From Cudoniella acicularis (lineage: Eukaryota; Ascomycota; Leotiomycetes; Helotiales; Helotiaceae), in the NCBI GenBank assembly GCA_013054445.1, contig JAAMPI010001835.1, positions 1-10,064 of the forward strand: a stretch of DNA of 10,064 nt, read 5' to 3'. Below are positions 1-7,299 of this stretch, in pieces. Numbering within the stretch: position 1 is the first letter of the stretch; every line of letters begins with the position of its first letter. A program made the translations under genes and the position numbers. Below the pieces are notes generated by a model, which worked only from the letters and a program-made list of their open reading frames with translations, was not told the DNA's origin and did no database searches.

Positions 1-300
1 AGCCTACAACTGAGGCCGAAATAGAAGCAATAGTTCGAGAAGAATAGGATAGAATACTATAGGATTAGATAAATAAGCTGATTTTAAAGCAAGAGCATTG
101 GGTTAAGGTATTAATAGAACGCTATAGGTGGTCTACTCCTAATTAAAATATCGCGATTTTATATCAAAACCGCGTTCTGTAAGCCTTATAGCCTAAAAAC
201 GTAGACTTAGCTGACTAGGCTCGTAACTGCCTTATACAAATAACCCCTTTAAAGTAATAGTTATAAAACTTACTATAACTTATTCTTAATAATTTAATAA
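1..300 (+). pseudogene. AT-rich decayed repeat ORF with RIP-type stops
   Basis: Read in the frame starting at base 3, this stretch gives a coherent protein-like sequence (for example NKLILKQEHWVKVLIERY and NIAILYQNRVL) interrupted by 11 stop codons, at 45, 60, 66, 144, 180, 189, 216, 255, 258, 264 and 276. All are TAA or TAG and none is TGA. This fits CAA/CAG glutamine codons changed to TAA/TAG by C-to-T mutation in CpA, the preferred RIP context. Restoring Gln at several of these sites would give plausible glutamine-rich text. I believe it is a multicopy fungal repeat-encoded ORF but cannot name the family. It probably continues beyond the left edge. The end at about 300 is approximate, where the sequence becomes almost pure A/T. 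Confidence 0.6.
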
Positions 301-753
301 TTATAATAATTTAGGTATTTTTAAAATTATAAATTTATGTTAATTAGTTGTGTTATAATTAGGACTTATTTATAACAGAAAATATTTTTAAGTAATCTTC
401 GTGAAATAAAGCAGCGTTGTTGAATTTGTATGTGTTTCTGGTGATGCCTTGTTGCCTGATGCTATAATAAGCATACCTTGATCAATGCATTGCCGAAGAA
501 GCCGCCGCGAGAGTTTGGGAGAGCTGCATAGGTGGTTGCCCGGCTCTAAACCTTGAGGGCACTAGTCTATTTATTCACATGATCTCACTTCGTTCACTTC
601 TGCCACGATCTCGTGAAAGCCCCTGAAAACACATCACAAGCAGCGAGAACGAAATTTTTGGAATTGAGCAACGAAAATCACATCTAGCAGCCCTCCTTTT
701 GGTCAGCTGAGAAGCCTAAGCTTGTGTGCATTGCCCAGTGTGACATAGGCATC
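301..753. other. Non-coding stretch; right part probably LINE 5' UTR
   Basis: No supported gene lies here. Bases 301-400 are very AT-rich and continue the composition of the decayed repeat to the left. From about 420 the base composition becomes balanced. The last 100-150 bases lead directly into the ATG at 754 and may be the 5' UTR of the LINE remnant, but no element boundary or target-site duplication could be identified. Confidence 0.4.
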
Positions 754-2120
754 ATGGCGACACCGTGGCCTCAAGTGGCAGCATGGCCCAACGACATCCA
801 CGAGCACGCTACATACCTCAACGACTACCTCAGGAAAGCACTTGTCTGCATCGACTCCGCTAAGGACTAGCCGGTGCCGAAACCGCTAGTCAAGACCACG
901 ATCGCGGCCATAAGCGTCCTCATTGCCAAATTCCAGAACACGCCGGATGTTAGCACCGTTATGCAAGCCATCACAACCATCCAAAGCGACCTGAAGACAA
1001 TAGTAGAAACAGTACAACCTACGGCAATGACAATCCAGCAGAACATAGCTACACATCAGCAGGTTGCCATACTAAGACAAGAGACCAATCAGGCTGTGAA
1101 GGAAGCCGCCAAATCGAGGAGAATAACAATCGCACTCCTGTAGGAAACAAATGACATAACTAAAGCGACAAACGACATTGCGAAAAACATCCAGATTATG
1201 CCTTCTCCTAAGGCCTTATACGCGTCGGTATTAAGTAGCAATGCCGCGCTTGTTAGCAAACCAATCAAAATCTCTACCAAGACATCATCATTCATTCAAG
1301 CACAACGTGAGATTATCGTGAAGATCACAAACCCATCCACTATCGAGAACCTCCGAGCTAAGAATCCCAGAAACTTATAGAATCATATTGATCGTGCGAT
1401 TGAACAGAGCAGGAACGAATATATTGAACGGATCTGCGTAGCTTCAGCCAACTAATTAAAGAGCGGGGACTTGAGCATTAAGACATCGGACAGAAACGAA
1501 GCAGAGGCCCTGAAACAATTCGCAAACGATTGGATCAATCGGATCGGAAGAGGCACCACTATTCGGCTCGGCTCCCCACATATGGCATTCCAGCGCATGG
1601 GATTAGGACCAGCTCAATGGACATAGAGAAGTTCGACGAGGTCAAGGTTGAGCTGCTCTATGACAACAGACCCTTTATACCAAATGCGGACATTAAATAG
1701 ATTAGATAGCTATCAAGAGCTGAGCTCACAAAGCGGGCTTCGACTATCATCATCGAGTTCACCAATCCAGAAGACGCGAATAAGGTCATCGATGAAGGGC
1801 TTATTTAGCAAAGCGAGGCATTCCAGTGCCGCACTACTTGGTAGATTGGTGTCCGTCACTGATACCTAAAGACTCGATGGAACATGCAGCAGAGTTAGTG
1901 GCTAAGTTCGAGGCTCGACGGGCCCGAACTCGAGCGCACCCCCCGGTCAAGGGGAGGCGGAGGGGACGACCGGCCTTGAAACAATGCAGTCGAGCGGCAG
2001 TACATGCTGACGCACTGAGTGACTAACAGAAAGACCACGAGGGCGGCTGCGGAAGCAGTAGGAAGGCCGGATATCAGCAGCCAATGCATGGTGCTGAAAC
2101 CGTTTCTTTGGATCATGCGT
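754..2120 (+). pseudogene. Degenerate Tad1-like LINE ORF1 (Gag-like) remnant
   Basis: A plausible ORF1 start (ATG at 754) opens a frame running to about 1615 with in-frame stops at 868, 1141, 1378, 1453 and 1624. The reading then shifts to another frame from about 1617. There the segment MDIEKFDEVKVELLYDN, the motif LSRAELTKRASTIIIEFTN and PEDANKVIDEGLI closely resemble the conserved part of fungal Tad1-clade LINE ORF1 (nucleic-acid-binding Gag-like) proteins. Three stops in this part (1698, 1707, 1806) stand where tryptophan is expected, so TGG became TAG, which is RIP on the opposite strand. A third frame (about 1826-2026) gives AELVAKFEARRARTR, typical of the basic C-terminal region. The cysteine knuckles expected between FQC and this segment are missing, so an internal deletion is likely. 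No ORF2 (endonuclease or reverse transcriptase) follows. The element is dead. Family call fairly sure, exact ends not. Confidence 0.72.
754..2120 (+). mobile_element. Truncated LINE (Tad1-type) retrotransposon relic
   Basis: The span of the ORF1 remnant marks the recognisable part of a non-LTR retrotransposon. It keeps the 5' coding part and lacks ORF2 and any poly(A) or simple-repeat tail. This is the reverse of usual LINE 5' truncation, so a later deletion or rearrangement probably removed the 3' part at or after about 2120. Neither end is defined by target-site duplications. Confidence 0.6.
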
Positions 2121-2204
2121 TAATCCGAGCCTATTCTCCGCTGGAAGACCCCCACAAAATAAGTATGGAAGCTCTATAATGCCCAGGGGAGAGACAACCA
2201 ACCC

Positions 2205-2229
2205 ATCACGTAAATATATTTCACGTGAT
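2205..2229. repeat. Imperfect palindrome with CACGTG core
   Basis: ATCACGT at the left and ACGTGAT at the right form an inverted repeat around an A/T-only centre. The right arm contains the perfect 8-bp palindrome TCACGTGA, whose CACGTG core is the binding sequence of bHLH factors. A further ATCAC follows within about 10 bases. It lies between the LINE remnant and the neighbouring pseudogene and could be part of a small transposon end or a chance palindrome. No regulated gene is adjacent. Confidence 0.3.
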
Positions 2230-2251
2230 AAAAGATCACCAAAGTTGCCCC

Positions 2252-2870
2252 CTATAATCTAGGGAGCAACGTTCTCTTTTCCACACAGATACTCAGTCGA
2301 TTCATGTTATTGTCCGATTCACAACCATCATTAAATTTTGCCGTCCATGTATTGTGATCTACTTCTACTCTGGAACTTCTAGTGGATTGGCACACAGTCT
2401 TTCTGGGAGCCTCCCCAAACCGATCCCTTGCAAGTAGTTCCCCACTTAACACGCTGCCCATATGCGAGATAGCAAAACGTTGCCCCTTCCTCCTGAACTC
2501 CATAACCCTCCTGATCAACGGCACTGGGCTGGTCACGAATCGAGATTTCCTGGTAATGAATCCATCGCAAGCGACCTCGCAGCCCTCGTTGTTGCTTGGA
2601 CGCTGAGAGCAGAGCCCCAAAAAGTTGCAAAGCGAGACGTATTCCTCTTAAGCGCAAAAATACAGCTGGCCGGCAAAAAGACCTAGTTGCTGGCTGAGAT
2701 TTGACCTCGGCCATAGCTCAGTGAAAGCGGGGAGGGCACAGAATGAGAGGTCCCCCAGCGCTCGCGTCGAGTCTTTCGAGGGCGTAAAGCTAATTTATGC
2801 GCAGCAGCCGTCTCTTCCTGCCTTTGCCAAAGCTTACTAAACAGACAAGGCTAGATAAGCTCTTCAGACT
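2252..2870 (-). pseudogene. Decayed C-terminal part of a conserved fungal protein (copy B)
   Basis: On the minus strand, one frame from about 2790 down to 2252 reads RALGDLSFCALPAF, then QQLGLFAGQLYF, a stop (complement of 2648-2650), EEYVSLCNFLGL, VACDGFIT, and SPVPLIRRVMEFRRKGQ to SHMGSVLSGELL. This order (LFAGQLYF, then an EEY..LC.FLGL segment, then DGFI, then an SPV..RR.G block and a GELL end) matches what I recall of the C-terminus of large fungal proteins annotated DUF3638/DUF3645 or ubiquitinyl hydrolase-like. That name is from memory and tentative. Upstream, LYA-like text and KSEELI need a frameshift and contain further stops. There is no start codon of its own. It is a dead fragment with function unassigned. 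It shares the ALGDLS motif with the fragment at 5759-6271. Confidence 0.6.
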
Positions 2871-3116
2871 TTCTTAAAAGAACATCGCGAAGCCGCAGGT
2901 GAGTAGAAGAAAATGTACTGTGGCGCAGGCAAATGAGCTGCACTGAGTCATGGTGTCTGAAAGGTGGCTGCGATCATATGGGGCGATCATATTTCCATAG
3001 GAGGATTTAGTCATTTGCCGATCTTTCAATCCAGAAGAGGACTAGGACCAGTTTCGCCTTCCTGCTTTACTAATCGGTCGGAGCGGCGGATCAATTCCCC
3101 ACGAGAATCATATGAA

Positions 3117-3122
3117 CCGAGG
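3117..3122 (+). promoter_or_regulatory. CCGAGG element (FarA/FarB-type fatty acid response site)
   Basis: CCGAGG is the reverse complement of CCTCGG, the core recognised by the FarA/FarB zinc-cluster regulators of fatty acid utilisation in Aspergillus and relatives. It lies 114 bases before the start codon of a peroxisome-targeted acyl-CoA dehydrogenase, which is the expected kind of target. A 6-bp match can arise by chance, so the support comes from context. Confidence 0.4.
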
Positions 3123-3174
3123 CTAGTTCATTGATGCCGAGAGAATCAGCTGCCAGTTTTGCAAGACGACTTGG

Positions 3175-3185
3175 CATTATATTTA
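3175..3185 (+). promoter_or_regulatory. TATA-like motif
   Basis: CATTATATTTA lies about 50-60 bases before the ATG at 3236, a plausible TATA position for a fungal gene with a short leader. It rests on motif and position only. Confidence 0.3.
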
Positions 3186-3235
3186 CATCTTCCATTATCA
3201 ATAGTATAACCATTACTTGCTAGCTTTTGTAGCAG

Positions 3236-5409
3236 ATGCCTTCAAACTATCCAACTATGGGCTCAACAGCGACTACAGACAGCTCGTCTAAGGACCGTGT
3301 TCCATCCAGTGCTTCCACTGGTACATTTATGGAAATCCCAACACTGGAGAATCAGTACCATGCCGATTCATCATTATCGCGGGCCATGAACCGTACGAAG
3401 CCTTTCCCTAGAATTATGATACTGATTTTAAGATGACAGCACTTAATAGTCTTCCTTCCACACGACATCGTAAAAAGCACCACTAGTGATTTTGTACGGT
3501 TTGGAGATGCCGTCATAAGTAAGCAAGTGCTTGACTGGACGAGTGATGCTGAGCGGAACTCACCTTATCTGAGAGGTACGTTCTGGTTCCCTTGTTCTGG
3601 AAAACTCGACCTAATATCATAGGCTCTGGGCGCGATTCTTTTGGAATGAGGACGGATGAACTTGTAACATCGGAGGGGTGGAGAAATCTTCAAAAGATGG
3701 GACTACGAGAGGGGTGAGAGTCTCCAAAAATAAGACATATATGTTTTCTAACACATCCAGCATCGTTGCTATTGGTTACGAGAATGAGTATCAAGAGCAC
3801 TCACGACTTGTACAGTTCTTGAAGTAAGTAGACCCTGAGACTATCTTAGCAGACTAGTTACTAAATAATCGAAAGATACCACCTATGGACTGGATCGTGC
3901 GCTGTTGTGACCTGCCCCAGCGCCATGCAAGATGGAGCGGCTTCTCTCCTGAAACGCCACATCACAAACGGCTCAAACATCACACCAACCACTCGAGATG
4001 TTTTCAAGCATGCATTCACTCATTTAACTGCTCGCGGCGAAGATGCATGGACGTCAGGTCAGTGGATGACCGAACGGATTGGTGGCTCAGATGTCTCCGG
4101 AACCGAAACACTAGCAACTGAAGTGTCATCGCCTCTAGGACCGGGTTTTAAAGCTGCACAGGTGGATGGTTTGCCACTTGGCCCCTGGGTCCTGGACGGC
4201 TTCAAGTGGTTCTCCTCTGCAACTGACTCACAAATGGCTATTGCACTTGCTCAAACACCTAAAGGCTTGTCCGCTTTCTACGTCCCCATGCGCCGTACCA
4301 CCGCGTCCGGTAACACTGAACTTAATGGTATCAGTATCTCTAGGATGAAGAACAAGCTCGGCACGAAAGCCGTGCCCACCGCCGAGCTTGAGCTCAAAGG
4401 AGTGCGTGCGTACCTAGTCGGAGAACAGGGCAATGGGGTCCGAGAAATAAGCGCCGTTCTCAACATCACAAGAGTCCACAATGCCGTTTCATCAATGGGC
4501 CTCTGGGGACGTGGACTCGCCATTGCTAAATCATTTGCAAACGTCCGAGAAATCCCCAGGAAGGGTAACATGATTCTCTTAAAACATAACCCCCTACATA
4601 TCCGCACTCTGGCGAATCTAACGGTCTCATACCGAGCCAATATGCTCTTCACTTATTTTACCATCTACCTTCTTGGGATCTCTGAACATCCCTTATCCTG
4701 GCCGGCCCAGCGACAAATTCTCAGCCCCGCTTTCCCTCGCCTCCGCCCCCTTAGTCTCCAGCACCTGCACCTCCTCTTACGTGTGCTGACCCCCGCCCTT
4801 AAAGCCCTGACCGCCAAAACCACCATCTCTGGGCTACAGGAATGCATCGAGGCCCTCGGTGGGGTTGGATACCTCGAGAACGAGGAGTCCCAGCATATTA
4901 ATGTTGCCCGGCTGTACCGCGACGCTAACGTGCTTAGTATCTGGGAGGGCACCACCAATGTGCTCGGCACAGACTTCATTAAAACGCTGAAGAGCCAAAA
5001 TGGGGCACAGACCTTGGCCGTGCTGCGGGGATGGGTGACGCATGCTCTACAGAGTGGGGGTGCATGCCTCACCCCTTCCTCGACATTCCAAGGGCAGAAG
5101 ACGGCTATTGAGAGTAGACTTGGGTCTTTCGCAAGTGAAATCGAGGATAGGAGATTTGAAGAACTGGTCCTGGATGCGCGGGAACTTATGGAGAGATTTG
5201 CAACAATTATCATGGGGACGTTGTTGATTGTGGACGCGGAGCGAGACGGCGATGCGATTAGCAGGCACATATTACTTCGCTTCGCAAAGATATATGATCT
5301 TGGGGACGTAGAGCAGACATCCGAGAGGGATATCGAAAATGCCAAGGCAATGGATCTAAGTATTGTTTTTAGATCGGGATGCGACTCGGCAATTCAATCC
5401 CGGTTATGA
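3236..5409 (+). CDS. Peroxisomal AidB/ACAD-type acyl-CoA dehydrogenase, five exons
   Basis: Predicted FAD-dependent acyl-CoA dehydrogenase, oxidising acyl-CoA to 2-enoyl-CoA, probably in peroxisomal beta-oxidation. Exons are 3236-3392, 3450-3575, 3623-3713, 3761-3823 and 3876-5409; the joins keep frame and give 656 residues. Family-typical segments are LFLPHDIV (about 53-60), DWTSDAERNSPYLRG, VTSEGWRNLQ, TCPSAMQDGA (about 158-167), WMTERIGGSDVSGTET (209-224), WFSSATDSQMA, LKGVRAYLVGEQGNGVREI, EALGGVGYLENEE (471-483) and LYRDANVLSIWEGTTNV ending near 508. The C-terminus is Ser-Arg-Leu, a PTS1 signal. The bacterial relative AidB and ACAD10/11 share this architecture. Length is near the usual 600-650. 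The ATG at 3236 is the only good start in frame, and the first 30 residues are Ser/Thr-rich and low in conservation. No stop or frameshift was found, so the gene looks functional. It stands alone between two decayed minus-strand fragments. Precise substrate chain length cannot be read from the sequence. Confidence 0.9.
3393..3449 (+). other. Intron 1 of the acyl-CoA dehydrogenase gene
   Basis: 57 bp, donor GTACGA, acceptor AATAG, branch-point CTGAT at 3422-3426. Phase 1. Splicing joins SLSRAMN to LFLPHDIV, restoring a segment typical of the family, whereas read-through meets a stop at 3434. Confidence 0.85.
3576..3622 (+). other. Intron 2 of the acyl-CoA dehydrogenase gene
   Basis: 47 bp, donor GTACGT, acceptor CATAG, branch-point-like CTAAT at about 3611. 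Splicing joins NSPYLRG to SGRDSFGMRTDEL in frame. Confidence 0.85.
3714..3760 (+). other. Intron 3 of the acyl-CoA dehydrogenase gene
   Basis: 47 bp, donor GTGAGA, branch point CTAAC at 3748-3752, acceptor CCAG. Splicing joins MGLREG to IVAIGYENEY, a strongly conserved join in this family. Confidence 0.88.
3824..3875 (+). other. Intron 4 of the acyl-CoA dehydrogenase gene
   Basis: 52 bp, donor GTAAGT (consensus), acceptor GAAAG. The branch point is not canonical (CTAAA near 3861). Splicing joins VQFLK to YHLWTGSCAVVTCPS, as expected for the family, so the intron is well supported by the protein. Confidence 0.85.
5401..5409 (+). other. C-terminal PTS1 signal (Ser-Arg-Leu) and stop
   Basis: The last codons before TGA are TCC CGG TTA (Ser-Arg-Leu, from 5398). 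SRL matches the PTS1 consensus (S/A/C)(K/R/H)(L/M), recognised by Pex5 for import into the peroxisome matrix. Glyoxysomal acyl-CoA dehydrogenase in place of acyl-CoA oxidase has been described in Neurospora crassa, so the location is plausible. Confidence 0.7.
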
Positions 5410-5758
5410 TGGGTATAACTGGGTACCTTACCTTGTATTGGAGACCTCTGAAGGCACTAATCTGACCGCTGATCTAGTAGCTAAGGGTTGAAGTATTCAG
5501 GATAGTTATGACATATCAGATAATGTTTGTGCACTAATTCATGGAATCTGTCACCAATGAGTCAATATGATCTGAATTCTCAGTTCTATCATCTTCTTAG
5601 TCTATATTTTCTTCGTACTCATGATGATCACTCTAGTTTACTCTAGGGTGTAAAATCTTGTATTGGGGCCTTGTAGGAAATTCTGCAAATTTGGAGGAAT
5701 ACTATTGGTATTGACAGTCAGCCGCATACCTGCCCAATTCATTCCTATAGTCCTGGCA
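5410..5758. other. 3' flank of the acyl-CoA dehydrogenase gene
   Basis: No gene is supported. This should contain the 3' UTR of the plus-strand gene. No perfect AATAAA was seen; T-rich and TGTA-containing stretches lie around 5520-5660. A short direct repeat of CTCTAG occurs at 5630-5648. Nothing else is recognisable. Confidence 0.4.
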
Positions 5759-6271
5759 CTATTTGTCTTGTTGACAGTCACCATTACTTGACTTGTCCGA
5801 CCTGATCAGCTCTGAGAGGTCCCCCAGTGCTCGAGCCGACTTGATCAGATGCGGAGAATAGACGTGCAGGGTCACCTTCTTTCGTCCTCGGATAGATGAT
5901 AGAAGCTCCTGGACCTTGAATGGACTGAGTATCGCAAAGACAGCACCGCCTTTACCTCTGCAGCTCACCATCCAGTGCACCGGTCTCAATCGGACTTTAG
6001 CGTCCAGAGCGCTGCTAGCCAAGAATTTCGTAATATCCTCAAAGGAGTTTTCGGGACGTAGTAAGCAACCTAACACCTTGGCGTTCGTTGACAGTTGTGC
6101 TGGCAGGTCACGTTGACTGGTGGACAGTGGAAGCACGTATCTGCTGTCATTTGTCCCGCTGAAACCTCGCGTTAGGACAAGAACTGGAAATGGAGGTGCT
6201 AGAGTTGAAGTTTGCCCTTGCCTTGAAGGAAAGCGCCGAAAGAGGTTGTCGCCCTCAATGTCTTGCTTCAT
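5759..6271 (-). pseudogene. Fragment of a conserved fungal protein (copy A)
   Basis: The minus strand has an open frame of 170 codons starting with MKQDIEGDNLFRRF. It continues through YVLPLSTSQRDLPAQL, KVLGCLLRPENSFEDITKFL, AILSPFKVQELLSSIR and LHVYSPHLIKSARALGDLSE, then diverges and stops. The blocks resemble a region of large fungal proteins (perhaps DUF3638/DUF3645-type; tentative, from memory) lying just before the C-terminal part seen at 2252-2870. The reading frame is clean apart from ending abruptly at the ALGDLSE motif, with unrelated-looking residues after it. It has no clear promoter, and an in-frame TAA precedes the first ATG by 27 bases. It is either a truncated gene piece or a very short expressed derivative; a truncated piece is more likely. 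It lies directly downstream of the acyl-CoA dehydrogenase, in the opposite orientation. Confidence 0.6.
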
Positions 6272-6329
6272 AAGAGCGAGCAGAATTGTTGTTTATCGCT
6301 ATTAAATATAGTACTGAATATATCGAATA

Positions 6330-6770
6330 CCAAAGTGAAACTATACACAAATACTGTACCCTGTATTTCATCGTAATGCGGAGTTTAGGATCGGTTTACG
6401 CTCCCTGACGCGTCTCACCAGAACAAGGGATCCGTAGGGTACGCCGCTAGCATGCCTATATCATCGTTAATTAGATCCTAATATTGTCTATCCTCATCGG
6501 TTAGGGTCTGGAAGTTGAATCCCTCGTGCTTTTGGAGGCTCTCATCTCTGCACAAGATCATATTATGCTCTGCCTATCATCCTGTGTTAGAAAGATCCCC
6601 TAAGGCTAGGAGCTTTACTTTCGGTAGAACGCCGCTACTAAATACCTATCGCACAAATTCTGAACTCCGTCCTGGCGTTATTCCTGGAGGGGTAATCTCT
6701 GTGAAACCCTACGTAGATGGTCCTAGGACTGTAGCTGGAGCCTCCCCCTTTTAATTCCAGGATCTTCGAC
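6330..6770 (-). pseudogene. Decayed fungal gene fragment (F-box-associated-like)
   Basis: One minus-strand frame reads APATVLGPST, a stop, GFTEITPPGITPGRSSEF, a stop, VFSSGVLPKVKLLALGDLS, two stops, AEHNMILCRDESLQKHEGF, NFQTLTDEDRQY, a stop, DLINDDIGMLAAYPTDPLFW, a stop, and then fades. The run of sensible, hydrophilic, conserved-looking text in a single frame with about six stops marks a decayed coding region. The order KLLALGDLS, then ILCRDE, then LTDEDRQY.DLI, then MLAA.P.D resembles C-terminal segments of fungal F-box-type hypothetical proteins as I remember them. The assignment is tentative. Some stops fit RIP (CAA/CAG or TGG origins). A plus-strand open frame over the same bases (6515-6754) is judged to be its shadow. 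Confidence 0.45.
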
Positions 6771-6912
6771 TACTACAAGCGGGATGTAGATCAAGTATAC
6801 ACTACTTGCTTAGCCTAAACACAGAGCTCGGATAGCAGCAGTTTAGATGATCATATCCATGAACGTGTTCACTATTCACAATCTCAATTAATTTGCTATT
6901 CTTTATATGATC

Positions 6913-7299
6913 TGTTCGAGGTAAGGTGTGTAGGGTATAGCCGTAGTACGCGGTATATAGTATATATAAGATATATCTATATAGTCGTCGGTAGGCGGCT
7001 AAGGTAGACGTGTAGGCGGAAGAAGAGTCGACTGTTAGGTCAAGAGTGATTCAAAGTATGTGGAATAAATAATATGATCTTGACTTAAAGACTTATCTAT
7101 CTATAAAGGAATGAGCGGACTATATATACTACGAGTNTAGTTACTAGAAGCTTCTATATCTTAGAAATCAACGCTTATAAATCAACGCTTATAAATCAAA
7201 GCTTATAAATCAAAGAACAACCTAGAAGATTCTACTAAGGTTTAAACCTTAAGCTTAGAATAGTGCTTATTACCTAATAATGCAACACTTTCTACAACA
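6913..7299 (+). mobile_element. Solo LTR of a copia-like retrotransposon
   Basis: The left edge is set by comparison with the copy at 9907: similarity starts at TGTTSGAGGTAAGG in both, while the bases before it differ. The right edge CTACAACA (7292-7299) nearly mirrors the left TGTTGGAG form, giving TG...CA ends and a 387-bp LTR. Inside are a palindromic A/T block (AGATATATCT), a purine tract GGAAGAAGAG, a TATA-like TATAAAG near 7102, and a 14-bp tandem repeat. One ambiguous base (N) is at 7137. No internal coding part flanks it, so it is a solo LTR. No matching 5-bp target duplication was found (TGATC before, TCAAT after). Orientation is assumed from TG-first and the TATA-like box; assignment to copia rather than gypsy is by impression. 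Confidence 0.65.
7165..7215 (+). repeat. 14-bp tandem repeat inside the LTR
   Basis: The unit AAATCAACGCTTAT occurs at 7165 and 7179, with a C-to-A variant at 7193 (AAATCAAAGCTTAT) and a partial copy from 7207. It lies within the LTR, so it is probably part of the element's transcriptional control region. The second LTR copy is cut off before this point. Confidence 0.85.

Larger units (their letters stand above)
2871..3235 (+). promoter_or_regulatory. Upstream region of the acyl-CoA dehydrogenase gene
   Basis: No gene is supported here. The region separates the minus-strand pseudogene from the ATG at 3236 and should hold the promoter. A short direct repeat GCGATCATAT occurs at 2970 and 2983. 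A run of CGG triplets (about 3075-3090) could suit Zn2Cys6 regulators, though this is weak. Just before the ATG the sequence TTTTGTAGCAG looks like a 3' splice site, so an intron in the 5' UTR is possible. Confidence 0.45.

Noticed and set aside
1895..2201. Minus-strand open frames over the LINE C-terminal part
   Set aside because: The plus strand carries the recognisable LINE text (AELVAKFEARRARTR); the minus-strand products show no family.
2379..2714. 111-codon minus-strand frame and plus-strand frames at 2382-2686
   Set aside because: These are out-of-frame readings of the pseudogene whose true frame gives LFAGQLYF and SPVPLIRRVMEFRRKGQ.
4665..5345. 226-codon minus-strand open frame
   Set aside because: It lies fully antisense to exon 5 of the acyl-CoA dehydrogenase, whose protein text is strongly family-like; the antisense product is Ser/Arg-rich with no recognisable motif.
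6480..6510. GGTTAGGGTC resembling a telomere repeat
   Set aside because: Only a single TTAGGG occurs; there is no tandem array, so it is not evidence of a telomere.
6515..6754. 79-codon plus-strand open frame
   Set aside because: The opposite strand gives more coherent, conserved-looking protein text in one frame, so this is treated as a shadow of a decayed gene.
7165..7215. Possible CRISPR-like array
   Set aside because: The units are directly adjacent with no spacers and lie inside a retrotransposon LTR in a eukaryotic genome.
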